Positions 1-5,580 of a stretch of 8,010 nt of DNA are shown one piece after another. This stretch comes from Peptococcaceae bacterium. GTDB lineage: Bacteria; Bacillota; DSM-12270; Thermacetogeniales; Thermacetogeniaceae. The number at the start of each line of letters is the position of its first letter. Position 1 is the first letter of the stretch. Made by a program: the position numbers and the translations under genes. The notes beneath the pieces are model-generated. The model was not told the DNA's origin, ran no database searches, and saw only the letters and a program-made list of their open reading frames with translations. The DNA lies in assembly GCA_003132605.1 (NCBI GenBank), contig PKYJ01000122.1:1-8010 (forward strand), given 5' to 3'.

Positions 1-834
1 CAGCAGGTTGGAATGTCCGTCCTGGGCTGACTGCTCCGAGGTCAGACCGGCCACGTAGTTGGCGGCGATATTCAGAGCGGCGCTACGGGCCTGAGCCAGG
101 TCGCCCACGGCGACCTCGAGCGTGGTGGTGGTGATCACCATCGGCTTGTTGCTGACGGTGAACCCGCCCGAACCCTGGCCGCTCTGGCCCTTGCTGGCTA
201 CCTGGGTCCCGTTGTTGCCGCCTGTCGTTGACTGCGGCTGCGGTTGTACAGGCTGCGTCTTCGGAACTCCGTTATCGGACGTAGGTGTTCCCGGTGTATT
301 TGTCTTGGTTGGAGATATGGCGCTGCCAGGGCTGGTGGTACCTGGTTGTTGGCTAATGACCGGCGTGACCGGCTTGGTCGGGCTGGTGGCAGGCTGGGGG
401 TTGAAGGCGATATAGACCTGCCTGGTCAGGTGAGCGATCGAGCTCTCCACCGCCGGCAGTTTCGCCGCGCCGGTCAGCATGATCAGGATCGCGGCTGCTG
501 CAGCCAGGCCCCTGGCCCAGCCATGCTGCCGGACCATGCCCCAGACTACGGAGCGCCTGGTTGCCGGCTCCTGCCCGGTTTCTCTGATGTGCGCCATCGC
601 CCCGGCTTGGAAATATGCGGCCGCATATTTCCCGCTGCTCTGCAGGGCGTTGCGCAGTCTGCGCCACTCCTTGAATTCAGGGCCGCAGACCGGGCATGAC
701 TCCTCGTGATGGGAGAGGTCGCGCCTGTCTTCGCTGCTCAACTCACAGCCAGCAAAGCCGTAAAAATGCTCCCGCGCCCGACTGCAACTGATTTCGCCGG
801 GTTGCCCGGCGGCCTGTTCATTCTTGCGCCCCAT
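1..834 (-). CDS. Anti-sigma factor, zinc-finger/TM with DUF4349-like domain (partial, C-terminus beyond left edge)
   Basis: Seen: reading leftwards from ATG at 834, 278 codons stay open to base 1. A GGAGG site (843-847) lies 8 bases before this ATG; a GTG directly before it (835-837) is an alternative start. Residues 17-50 hold a zf-HC2-like zinc site: Cys17, then His43-x3-Cys47-x2-Cys50. A hydrophobic stretch at about 109-124 (GLAAAAAILIMLTGAA) is the single membrane span. Residues 145-225 are a Pro/Thr/Gln/Gly-rich linker. From 232 (MVITTTTLEVAVGDLAQARS) the sequence resembles the first strand and helix of DUF4349. Known: zf-HC2 anti-sigma factors hold an ECF sigma factor at the membrane until a signal releases it. 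Inferred: it controls the sigma factor encoded just upstream (stop at 920, gap of 85 bases). The outer domain may sense envelope stress; that is a guess. The gene also contains a perfect palindrome at 609-632. Confidence 0.85.
   Translation of the reverse strand, partial: MGRKNEQAAGQPGEISCSRAREHFYGFAGCELSSEDRRDLSHHEESCPVCGPEFKEWRRLRNALQSSGKYAAAYFQAGAMAHIRETGQEPATRRSVVWGMVRQHGWARGLAAAAAILIMLTGAAKLPAVESSIAHLTRQVYIAFNPQPATSPTKPVTPVISQQPGTTSPGSAISPTKTNTPGTPTSDNGVPKTQPVQPQPQSTTGGNNGTQVASKGQSGQGSGGFTVSNKPMVITTTTLEVAVGDLAQARSAALNIAANYVAGLTSEQSAQDGHSNLL
609..632. repeat. Perfect 24-base palindrome inside the anti-sigma gene
   Basis: The half-site GGAAATATGCGG (609-620) is followed directly by its exact reverse complement CCGCATATTTCC (621-632), with a NotI site (GCGGCCGC) at the centre. 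It covers codons 68-75 of the anti-sigma gene (GKYAAAYF), between the zinc-binding head and the membrane span. As RNA it can form a 10-bp stem with a GGCC loop. No second copy was seen in the window. Function unknown. Confidence 0.9.
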
Positions 835-919
835 CACGCTCACCTCCCTGCGGTTGACTCAGCCGGCCCTCAAGGCCTGATTGCTCTATGATCCTGTTAT
901 ATGATAATCCTGTTTAAGT

Positions 920-1540
920 TTAAGGGTGCTGGCTTTGGCCTGTAATTATTTCCCTCAAGGCCTGCCGTGCCCGGCTCATCCGGGACTTGACCGTTCCCAG
1001 CGAACACCCGGTGATCCTGGCGATCTCTCCGTAGCTGTATCCTTCTATCTCTCGCAGCACCAGGACGATACGGTACTCCTCGGACAGGCTCCGGAGGGCT
1101 TTCCGTACCGATTCCTGCAGTTCCGTGGCCTCAAACGCCCCTTCCGGGTCCCCTTCCGGGTCATCTGAGGCCACGGAACGGGTAAACTCCCCCTCCCCGG
1201 TCTGCACCGGGTCGTCCAGGGACAACAGGTTGGGGAACTTCTGGCGCCGCTGCATGTTTGACCACAGGTTCATGGCAATCCGGTGCAGCCACGTACCCAG
1301 GTCGGCTTCCTGGCGGAAGCTCCTGAGCTTGGTGTATGCCCGCACAAACACTTCCTGCGCCAGGTCCTGGGCATCCGCCTGATTTCCGGTCAGGTAATAA
1401 CTCAGGGTCACTATCTTATCCTGATAGATGACTACCAACGCTTCAAAAGCCCTGAGATCCCCAGCCTGTGCCTGGCGGATGAGCAGCCTGGAGTCTATCG
1501 CCCCGAGGACTGGACTATTCAGTTGTGGTTTTGAATTCAA
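920..1540 (-). CDS. ECF-family RNA polymerase sigma factor
   Basis: A 206-residue sigma-70 factor of the extracytoplasmic-function type, which directs RNA polymerase to a small set of promoters, usually for envelope stress. Seen: region 2 at about 28-98 (GDLRAFEALV, then DAQDLAQEVFVRAYTKLRSF and TWLHRIAMNLW), an acidic linker at about 104-138, and region 4 at about 142-196 with the helix-turn-helix YGEIARITGCSLGTVKSRMSRAR. There are no extra domains, and the length is normal for the group. The start is TTG at 1538-1540: an in-frame TAA lies upstream with no ATG or GTG between, and GGGAG (1552-1556) sits about 11 bases before it. The linker carries a perfect 12-base tandem duplication (1139-1162) encoding DPEG twice. 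The probable anti-sigma gene follows in the same direction. The exact ECF subgroup cannot be set by eye. Confidence 0.95.
   Translation of the reverse strand: MNSKPQLNSPVLGAIDSRLLIRQAQAGDLRAFEALVVIYQDKIVTLSYYLTGNQADAQDLAQEVFVRAYTKLRSFRQEADLGTWLHRIAMNLWSNMQRRQKFPNLLSLDDPVQTGEGEFTRSVASDDPEGDPEGAFEATELQESVRKALRSLSEEYRIVLVLREIEGYSYGEIARITGCSLGTVKSRMSRARQALREIITGQSQHP
1139..1162 (-). repeat. Tandem 12-base duplication in the sigma factor linker
   Basis: The unit CCCTTCCGGGTC occurs twice in direct succession (1139-1150 and 1151-1162). On the coding strand it encodes Asp-Pro-Glu-Gly twice, in the variable linker between sigma regions 2 and 4. It keeps the reading frame, so it is a harmless length variation rather than damage. 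Confidence 0.9.
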
Positions 1541-1552
1541 GGAGGTTTCACT

Positions 1553-1565
1553 CCCGGTTGCCGGG
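1553..1565 (-). promoter_or_regulatory. Small hairpin overlapping the sigma gene ribosome binding site
   Basis: In the leftward transcript, CCCGG-CAA-CCGGG forms a perfect 5-bp stem with a 3-base loop. The 3' arm shares its last bases with the GGGAG ribosome binding site (1552-1556) of the sigma gene, so folding could lower translation. The stem is short, and regulation is inference only. Confidence 0.35.
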
Positions 1566-1579
1566 CTCTCCCAATATTA

Positions 1580-1608
1580 TTAGACACTCTTTATGCGGAA
1601 AAAGTTCC
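1580..1608 (-). promoter_or_regulatory. ECF-type promoter in front of the sigma gene
   Basis: Read leftwards: GGAACTT at 1608-1602, a 16-base spacer, and GTCTAA at 1585-1580. This matches the RpoE-type ECF promoter (GGAACTT, about 16 bases, GTCTAA/TCTGA). Transcription would begin near 1572, giving a leader of about 32 bases before the TTG start at 1540, with the ribosome binding site inside it. ECF sigma genes commonly transcribe themselves, so this is probably the autoregulated promoter of the sigma/anti-sigma operon. It also supports the TTG start. Confidence 0.7.
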
Positions 1609-1837
1609 TTAGTTCAATGGTCTGAAGATGATTTTTTTTAGGAGAAGCGAGAGCGATTTCCGCTTGAAGAGGAGAGAGCATCTGGCCTGATGGCTGCTTT
1701 CTGAGATGTGAGAAGGCGTGCTGTTCACCTGAAGCTATATTTTCGAATCCGCCTTTACTAATTTAACTGATTTTGTTCTGCACAGCAATTAACAATTGTC
1801 GCCATTCCTGACAGGTTGCCGGTCATGGTTGCTGATT
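1609..1837. other. Non-coding spacer between the MBL gene and the sigma promoter
   Basis: No gene, clear terminator or RNA motif seen. The stretch is poorer in GC than the genes around it. It contains a run of eight T (from 1629) and a purine-rich tract (about 1637-1680) with a weak AAGCG/CGCTT inverted repeat. Neither arrangement gives a stem followed by U residues on either strand. The MBL gene ends at its right edge (TAA 1838-1840). Confidence 0.5.
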
Positions 1838-2941
1838 TTAAATGATGTGCTCCCGGTTGATTCGGATCAGATCTTCCAGTTCCTCCAGGAGATGGGCGAT
1901 CGCCGGGCGGTTTCTCTCAAAATCGAGCAGCCCGTGCCCCATGGCCAGCAGGTCCGGGCCGGCGACCCTGGCCAGGTTGGCGTTGGCAACCGCATCCTCC
2001 GTTACCGGAGCATCTTTTCCCAGCAGCGCCCGGAGCATCACGCTGATGTCTTCGATCACCGCTCTTTTGGGCTTGAAGGCGTAGTGGGGCTCGATTTTGA
2101 GCTGGTCGTTGATGCAGACGAACAGGTCGCTGGCAAAAAGCACTTTTACGCATCCTGCCTCCAGCAACCCATACAGGGTGCCCTCGGTCTGGCCATAGGG
2201 GAGTTCGAAGAAATCCAGGCCGAACAGGTCGTTCCGGTAGGGTTCGTTTCCGGTGACCGGGCGGATCTTTTCACGGATTGGCAGCAGCCGTTCTGCGTCG
2301 TTAGCCGCCCTGATCGGCAGTGGGCTGCGGTGATAGTCGGTCAGCCGCCCCTCCACGAAGATGCCCTTGCCGGTTCGTTCTGCCCCGGCCATCTGGGTGA
2401 GCACGGTCTTGCAGAGAGGGGATGCGTAGAACGGCTGGCCGCGGTAGGGCTCATAACCGATCCAGTGATCGAGGTGAAAGTGGGTGAAGAAAACGTCGCA
2501 CCGGCTGATCCCCAGGGTGGCCCGGATCCAGTCCCCATCCCTCAGGCCCGGGTCGATGACCACCGCCGTTATGGGGGGTTCGAGGCGAGAGGCTGGATGT
2601 GGTTCGAGCGCGGGCGCTTTTTGGGGTGCCCCTTCGACCAGCAGGAAATAGCCGGTGTTCTGGTAGTCCCCCAAGCTGCGCTGGGGATCAATGTCCATGA
2701 TTCCGATCAGGGATACCCCCCGGTCTCCTAGAGGCAGGGCCAGGTCGGTCACCTGAAGTTTGTGCTCGGGTCTGCGCAACTCCTCCAGCGCTTTGGCGGT
2801 GTGCTGTCCGTGCCTGGCGCCGGGTCGGACGCCGGCCAGCAGCACCATGTCGTGCGGGTGCTCGCTTGCGGGCGCGTCTCCGTGTCCTGAGGGCACGGAG
2901 GGCCTGGTACCACACTCATGGCAACCCTCATCTTTTTTCAT
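1838..2941 (-). CDS. Metallo-beta-lactamase-fold protein with altered third metal motif
   Basis: A 367-residue protein with the MBL fold, whose members hydrolyse or oxidise many substrates at a two-metal site. Seen: VVIDPGLRDGD (127-137), the main metal motif THFHLDHW with His154, His156, Asp158 and His159, FASDLFV with Asp272 as the bridging carboxylate, and MGHG with His336 as the last ligand. The third motif, normally PxxGHTxGS, reads LPYGQTEGTLY (248-257), so the expected His is Gln251. The first 60 residues are unlike the core, with a CxxC (Cys7, Cys10) and several His. The start is ATG at 2941: a GAGAGG-type site ends 7 bases before it, and a TATAAT lies further upstream. The gene is divergent from the Spo0E-like gene. 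No substrate can be named. Enzymatic activity is likely but uncertain because of Gln251. Confidence 0.8.
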   Translation of the reverse strand: MKKDEGCHECGTRPSVPSGHGDAPASEHPHDMVLLAGVRPGARHGQHTAKALEELRRPEHKLQVTDLALPLGDRGVSLIGIMDIDPQRSLGDYQNTGYFLLVEGAPQKAPALEPHPASRLEPPITAVVIDPGLRDGDWIRATLGISRCDVFFTHFHLDHWIGYEPYRGQPFYASPLCKTVLTQMAGAERTGKGIFVEGRLTDYHRSPLPIRAANDAERLLPIREKIRPVTGNEPYRNDLFGLDFFELPYGQTEGTLYGLLEAGCVKVLFASDLFVCINDQLKIEPHYAFKPKRAVIEDISVMLRALLGKDAPVTEDAVANANLARVAGPDLLAMGHGLLDFERNRPAIAHLLEELEDLIRINREHII

Positions 2942-2973
2942 CGACGGTCCTCTCTCTGATCTATTTACAACAA

Positions 2974-2982
2974 ATTATAGCA
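2974..2982 (-). promoter_or_regulatory. Extended -10 promoter of the MBL gene
   Basis: Read leftwards, TGCTATAAT (2982-2974) is a perfect extended -10 element for the housekeeping sigma factor. No good -35 box stands 17 bases upstream (CATACC), which is tolerable for extended -10 promoters. The leader to the ATG at 2941 would be about 26 bases. Confidence 0.6.
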
Positions 2983-3167
2983 CAAAACGGGAAAAAGGTA
3001 TGGAAAGACATGGATGGCTGGCGCAAGAGCGGTAGCGAGTCGATGGCCGCAGTAGGGGGATGAAAAATCGGATAATTTGTCCGTAATCAAAGCAAGTTCC
3101 AGATCATAGATTGAGATAGAATTTCACGTACAGTGCAGGATGATGCTGGAACTTTCGGGGTGCCTGG

Positions 3168-3344
3168 ATGAATAGGAACAATCTTCTGGAGGAGATCGAG
3201 CAACTGAGGCAGGAAATGGAGCGCCGCGGCCGGGTCGAGCCTTTGAACAGCAAGGAACTGCTGCGGCTCTCAGAGCGGCTCGACCGGCTGATCAACGCCT
3301 ACCTGCGAGGCGGGAAGCCCGGACAGAAAATTCCTCCTGGTTGA
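3168..3344 (+). CDS. Spo0E-family aspartyl-phosphate phosphatase (58 aa)
   Basis: A small two-helix protein. Seen: ATG at 3168, stop TGA at 3342-3344, 58 residues. The sequence NLLEEIEQLRQEMERRG (5-21), a short turn, then SKELLRLSERLDRLINAYL (28-46) fits the Spo0E family, including its signature Ser-x-x-Leu-Asp (Ser35, Leu38, Asp39). Known: Spo0E-type proteins remove phosphate from the response regulator Spo0A and so delay sporulation. Inferred: the same role here, with Spo0A as the likely target. A GGGGTG (3157-3162) lies 5 bases before the ATG and is only a moderate ribosome binding site. It is the first rightward gene of this part, 90 bases before scfA. No clear promoter was found in 2983-3167; TAGAAT at 3117-3122 is a weak candidate. 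Confidence 0.85.
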   Translation: MNRNNLLEEIEQLRQEMERRGRVEPLNSKELLRLSERLDRLINAYLRGGKPGQKIPPG

Positions 3345-3434
3345 AAAATGAGGAGGGGAGGTCCATAATAGGGGAAAACGAACAGCGATGTTGGTAGTGT
3401 TGGCAGATATTATCATGCTGTGGGGAGGAAGAAC

Positions 3435-3590
3435 ATGAAAAAGACCGGGCACATCAGAACTATCGTGGCGGGCAGCCTGAGAAAGCCGCTGCTGACGCCG
3501 GAGTGCGGCGACTGCCAGACATCCTGCCAGTCTGCCTGCAAGACTTCCTGTACCGTAGGTAACCAGACTTGTGGAATTTCCAAGAAGTAA
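3435..3590 (+). CDS. scfA: Six-cysteine ranthipeptide precursor SCIFF
   Basis: A 51-residue ribosomally made peptide precursor (six cysteines in forty-five residues). Seen: a Lys/Arg-rich leader (1-20), then the nearly invariant core CGDCQTSCQSACKTSCTVGN with cysteines at 24, 27, 31, 35, 39 and 46, and a short tail GISKK. GGGGAGG (3422-3428) stands 6 bases before the ATG. Known: in the clostridial homologue CteA, the partner radical SAM enzyme forms a Cys-to-Thr thioether bond between residues five apart. Here Cys24-Thr29 and Cys35-Thr40 have that spacing; which one is used cannot be told by eye. The maturase gene overlaps its last 22 bases. A role in cell-density signalling has been proposed for clostridial SCIFF products; none is shown by this sequence. 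Confidence 0.96.
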   Translation: MKKTGHIRTIVAGSLRKPLLTPECGDCQTSCQSACKTSCTVGNQTCGISKK

Positions 3591-4966
3591 AGCTGATCCA
3601 AGCCGAGGACCGCTGCCTGGCCTTTGACGTCAACAGCGGGTCGCTCCACGAACTGGACGCCGTGGCCTGGGGTCTGCTGCGCCTCTTTCAGGATAGCGGC
3701 GACTGGCGGCAGAGCGTTCGGGATGCAGCCCAGCTTTACGGACAGGAGAAAGTGAGTGCTGCTGCAGCAGAGGTGGAGGCCCTGCATGAGGCCGGCCACC
3801 TCTTCACGCCGGATCCCGGGTGGGAGCGCTATGCCCCGGGGCCCGGGCCGGACCTGAAAGCCCTCTGCCTCAACGTTTCCCATGATTGCAACATGTCCTG
3901 CGGCTACTGCTTTGTTCCGGGCCAGGTGCGCACCGGACGGGAGATCATGCCCGGGAGGGTGATCCGGGCCGCCCTGGACTTTCTCTTGAAATCCTCCAGC
4001 CACCGGCACCTGGCGGTGGATTTTTTTGGGGGCGAGCCGCTGCTCAACCAGGCAGGGATCAGGGAGGGGGTGGCTTATGCCCTGGACCGCGGTCCGGACC
4101 GGAACTGGAAGTTCACCCTGACCACCAACACCCTGCTGTTCGATGACGATGTCTGTTCTTTCACGCTCGACCACAACTTCGGCCTGGTGCTGAGCTGCGA
4201 CGGGCGCCCGGCTGTTCACGACACATTCCGGCTTACGGTGGGTGGCAGGGGCACCGCCGCTGTGGTTGCCCGGCGCCTGCAGGATTATTTCCAGCGGGCT
4301 GCAGGCCAGGAACACTACGTACGCGGCACCTACACCCGCCGGAACCTGGATTTTACCGAGGATGTCCGCTACCTGGCAGGCCTGGGAGCGCGGAGTATTT
4401 CCCTGGAGCCGGTGGTGGCGGACCCGGAGCAGCCCTTTGCCCTTCATGAGGAGGACATCCCCAGGATCAGGGAGGAGTATTTCCGGTTGGCACGCTTCTT
4501 GCGAGACCAGGAGCAGGCCGGCTGCCGGATCTCTTTTTACCACTTTCAATTGGATCTTCCGGGCGGTCCCTGCGCCGCCAAGCGCCTTACCGGCTGTGGC
4601 GCCGGCTACCAGTACCTGGCGGTGGCGCCGGATGGGGGTCTCTATCCCTGCCACCAGTTTGTGGGTCATCCGGAGTACTGCCTGGGAGACCTGGACCGGG
4701 GGATCAAGCGCCCGGACCTCCAGGAACAGTTCCGGCAGGCGCACGTGTTTGCCAAACCTGCCTGCCGCTCCTGCTGGGCACGTTTTTTATGCGGCGGCGG
4801 CTGCCACGCCCAGGCAGCCCTGGCAGGTGGCGCATCCCTGCCGGGCGGCAGCCTGGGGAGGCCATACTCCCTGGCCTGCAAACTGGTCCAGGCGCGCCTG
4901 GAAGGGGCTCTGTACTACCTCGCCCTCGGCGAACCCCTCCAGGAAGGGACCGAACCTGCCGCCTGA
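3569..4966 (+). CDS. scfB: SCIFF maturase, radical SAM/SPASM thioether-forming enzyme
   Basis: A 465-residue radical SAM enzyme that uses S-adenosylmethionine to cross-link a cysteine of ScfA to a threonine. Seen: an N-terminal peptide-binding-like part (about 5-90, with FDVNSGSLHELDAVAWGLLRLF, typical of SCIFF maturases); the [4Fe-4S] motif Cys107-x3-Cys111-x2-Cys114; GGEP at 154-157, which helps bind SAM; and a C-terminal SPASM domain with cysteines 335, 343, 361, 371, 399, 402, 408, 412 and 437 for two auxiliary clusters. The start is TTG at 3569: an in-frame TAA at 3560-3562 excludes anything further upstream. A weak AGG (3557-3559) lies 9 bases before it, so translation is probably coupled to scfA, which it overlaps by 22 bases. 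The length is normal for the family. Confidence 0.96.
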   Translation: MWNFQEVKLIQAEDRCLAFDVNSGSLHELDAVAWGLLRLFQDSGDWRQSVRDAAQLYGQEKVSAAAAEVEALHEAGHLFTPDPGWERYAPGPGPDLKALCLNVSHDCNMSCGYCFVPGQVRTGREIMPGRVIRAALDFLLKSSSHRHLAVDFFGGEPLLNQAGIREGVAYALDRGPDRNWKFTLTTNTLLFDDDVCSFTLDHNFGLVLSCDGRPAVHDTFRLTVGGRGTAAVVARRLQDYFQRAAGQEHYVRGTYTRRNLDFTEDVRYLAGLGARSISLEPVVADPEQPFALHEEDIPRIREEYFRLARFLRDQEQAGCRISFYHFQLDLPGGPCAAKRLTGCGAGYQYLAVAPDGGLYPCHQFVGHPEYCLGDLDRGIKRPDLQEQFRQAHVFAKPACRSCWARFLCGGGCHAQAALAGGASLPGGSLGRPYSLACKLVQARLEGALYYLALGEPLQEGTEPAA

Positions 4967-5060
4967 CCAGCGCCGGCCACCTTTCCAACCTGGTTCTGCC
5001 AGGACTCATGATCCGGGCGGTACCCGGTGACAATCGGAGCCCGGGGGTGAAGAATGGGTA

Positions 5061-5073
5061 GTCATCTGTGGTA
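5061..5073 (+). repeat. 13-base direct repeat, copy 1
   Basis: GTCATCTGTGGTA occurs here and again at 5449-5461, both times upstream of a rightward gene. This copy overlaps a candidate extended -10 element. A 13-base match can arise by chance in a window of this size. Confidence 0.4.
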
Positions 5074-5077
5074 GAAT
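5069..5077 (+). promoter_or_regulatory. Candidate extended -10 promoter of the small membrane protein gene
   Basis: TGGTAGAAT is an extended -10 element with one mismatch to TATAAT. No good -35 box is seen. The start of transcription would be near 5084, about 36 bases before the TTG at 5120. A near-palindrome (5078-5095: AGATCC-GGTACC-TGATCT, 16 of 18 bases symmetrical) covers the predicted start point and could be an operator. Confidence 0.4.
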
Positions 5078-5119
5078 AGATCCGGTACCTGATCTTGAAA
5101 CAACCGGAGGGGATCTCGA

Positions 5120-5293
5120 TTGCTGAATGTCTTACGCAGGCGGCGTGCTTTCACCAAGTTCGTGCTGTGGATCCTGGTCGTCATGATCAGCATCGGAATG
5201 CTCGCCTGGTTTGGGGGCATGGGCAGCATATCACCGGCGCCCCAGGCGCCCCAGACCCAGCAGCAGGGCACACCAGGCTCCTCTCAGCAGTAG
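5120..5293 (+). CDS. Small single-span membrane protein, function unknown (57 aa)
   Basis: Not recognised as a named family. Seen: TTG start at 5120 with a strong GGAGGGG site (5106-5112) 7 bases before it, stop TAG at 5291-5293. The protein begins MLNVLRRRRAFTKF, then one hydrophobic span at about 14-33 (FVLWILVVMISIGMLAWFGG), then a Pro/Gln/Ser-rich tail (about 36-57) with no cysteine. The positive charge before the span predicts the N-terminus inside the cell and the short tail outside. It could be the remnant of, or resemble, the membrane-anchor N-terminus found on some clostridial membrane-anchored proteins; this is a weak comparison. It lies between scfB (153 bases upstream) and murA (358 bases downstream), apparently with its own promoter. 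Coding is supported by the ribosome binding site and the clean topology. Confidence 0.65.
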   Translation: MLNVLRRRRAFTKFVLWILVVMISIGMLAWFGGMGSISPAPQAPQTQQQGTPGSSQQ

Positions 5294-5448
5294 CCGCAAT
5301 TTTGTCGTTGGTCACCGCTGACTACAAGCCACCAGCCACCGTCCTGTTCCAACCACCAATCGCTAACAAACCGTTCCCTCGATATGCAATGCTGAATAAT
5401 TCTCCCACCGGATGCTAACAACTATATGGAAGCCGGCTTCCTGCATCC

Positions 5449-5461
5449 GTCATCTGTGGTA
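5449..5461 (+). repeat. 13-base direct repeat, copy 2
   Basis: Second copy of GTCATCTGTGGTA (first at 5061-5073). It is followed by AAGAT, so TGGTAAAGA could be a poor extended -10 element about 190 bases before murA. Confidence 0.35.
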
Positions 5462-5501
5462 AAGATTTTCAGTTGGTTTCTTTTTATGAAGGAATATTCA
5501 G

Positions 5502-5532
5502 CAATACCGAGAATATATCAATACCGGGAATA
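5502..5532 (+). repeat. Pair of 14-base direct repeats before murA
   Basis: CAATACCGAGAATA (5502-5515) and CAATACCGGGAATA (5519-5532) differ at one base and start 17 bases apart, roughly one and a half turns of the helix. They could be paired regulator sites; no known regulator is recognised. Confidence 0.5.
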
Positions 5533-5580
5533 AATCGGGTCGAATACCCAGACCGGTTCAACCGCCACTTTCTAAAGCAC

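Larger units (their letters stand above)
5294..5580. other. Non-coding region upstream of the murA leader
   Basis: No convincing gene. It holds a perfect 14-base palindrome GGAAGCCGGCTTCC (5428-5441), the second copy of GTCATCTGTGGTA (5449-5461) and a pair of near-identical 14-base direct repeats (5502-5515 and 5519-5532). The part from about 5460 to 5550 is clearly AT-richer than the surrounding genes, as expected for a promoter region, but no clear -35/-10 pair was found. A murA promoter somewhere here is likely. Confidence 0.5.

Noticed and set aside
1629..1680. Intrinsic terminator of the MBL gene at the T-run and purine-rich tract
   Set aside because: On the transcribed (leftward) strand the run is A, not U, and the AAGCG/CGCTT stem is weak.
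1796..2731. Open frame of 311 codons on the plus strand opposite the MBL gene
   Set aside because: The minus strand carries the MBL metal motifs, a good ribosome binding site and a promoter. The plus frame has no known domain and lies antisense.
2983..3167. Riboswitch in front of the Spo0E-like gene
   Set aside because: Only a weak GCGG/CCGC pairing (around 3030-3051) was found, and nothing matching known c-di-GMP, purine or other riboswitch cores.
3413..4744. Open frame of 443 codons on the minus strand opposite scfB
   Set aside because: It is a mirror of a GC-rich gene. scfB has every family motif in the plus frame; the minus translation has no recognisable domain and is rich in Gly/Pro/Gln/Val in the way antisense frames are.
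4989..5027. Two adjacent stem-loops after scfB (CCTGG-TTCTG-CCAGG at 4989-5003; CCGGG-CGGTA-CCCGG at 5013-5027) as a terminator
   Set aside because: Stems are only 5 bp and no run of T follows either. They may slow decay or transcription, but an intrinsic terminator is not supported.
5428..5441. Perfect 14-base palindrome GGAAGCCGGCTTCC as an operator
   Set aside because: One such palindrome is about what chance allows in 8 kb, and there is no promoter clearly next to it. Kept only as a note in the intergenic entry.
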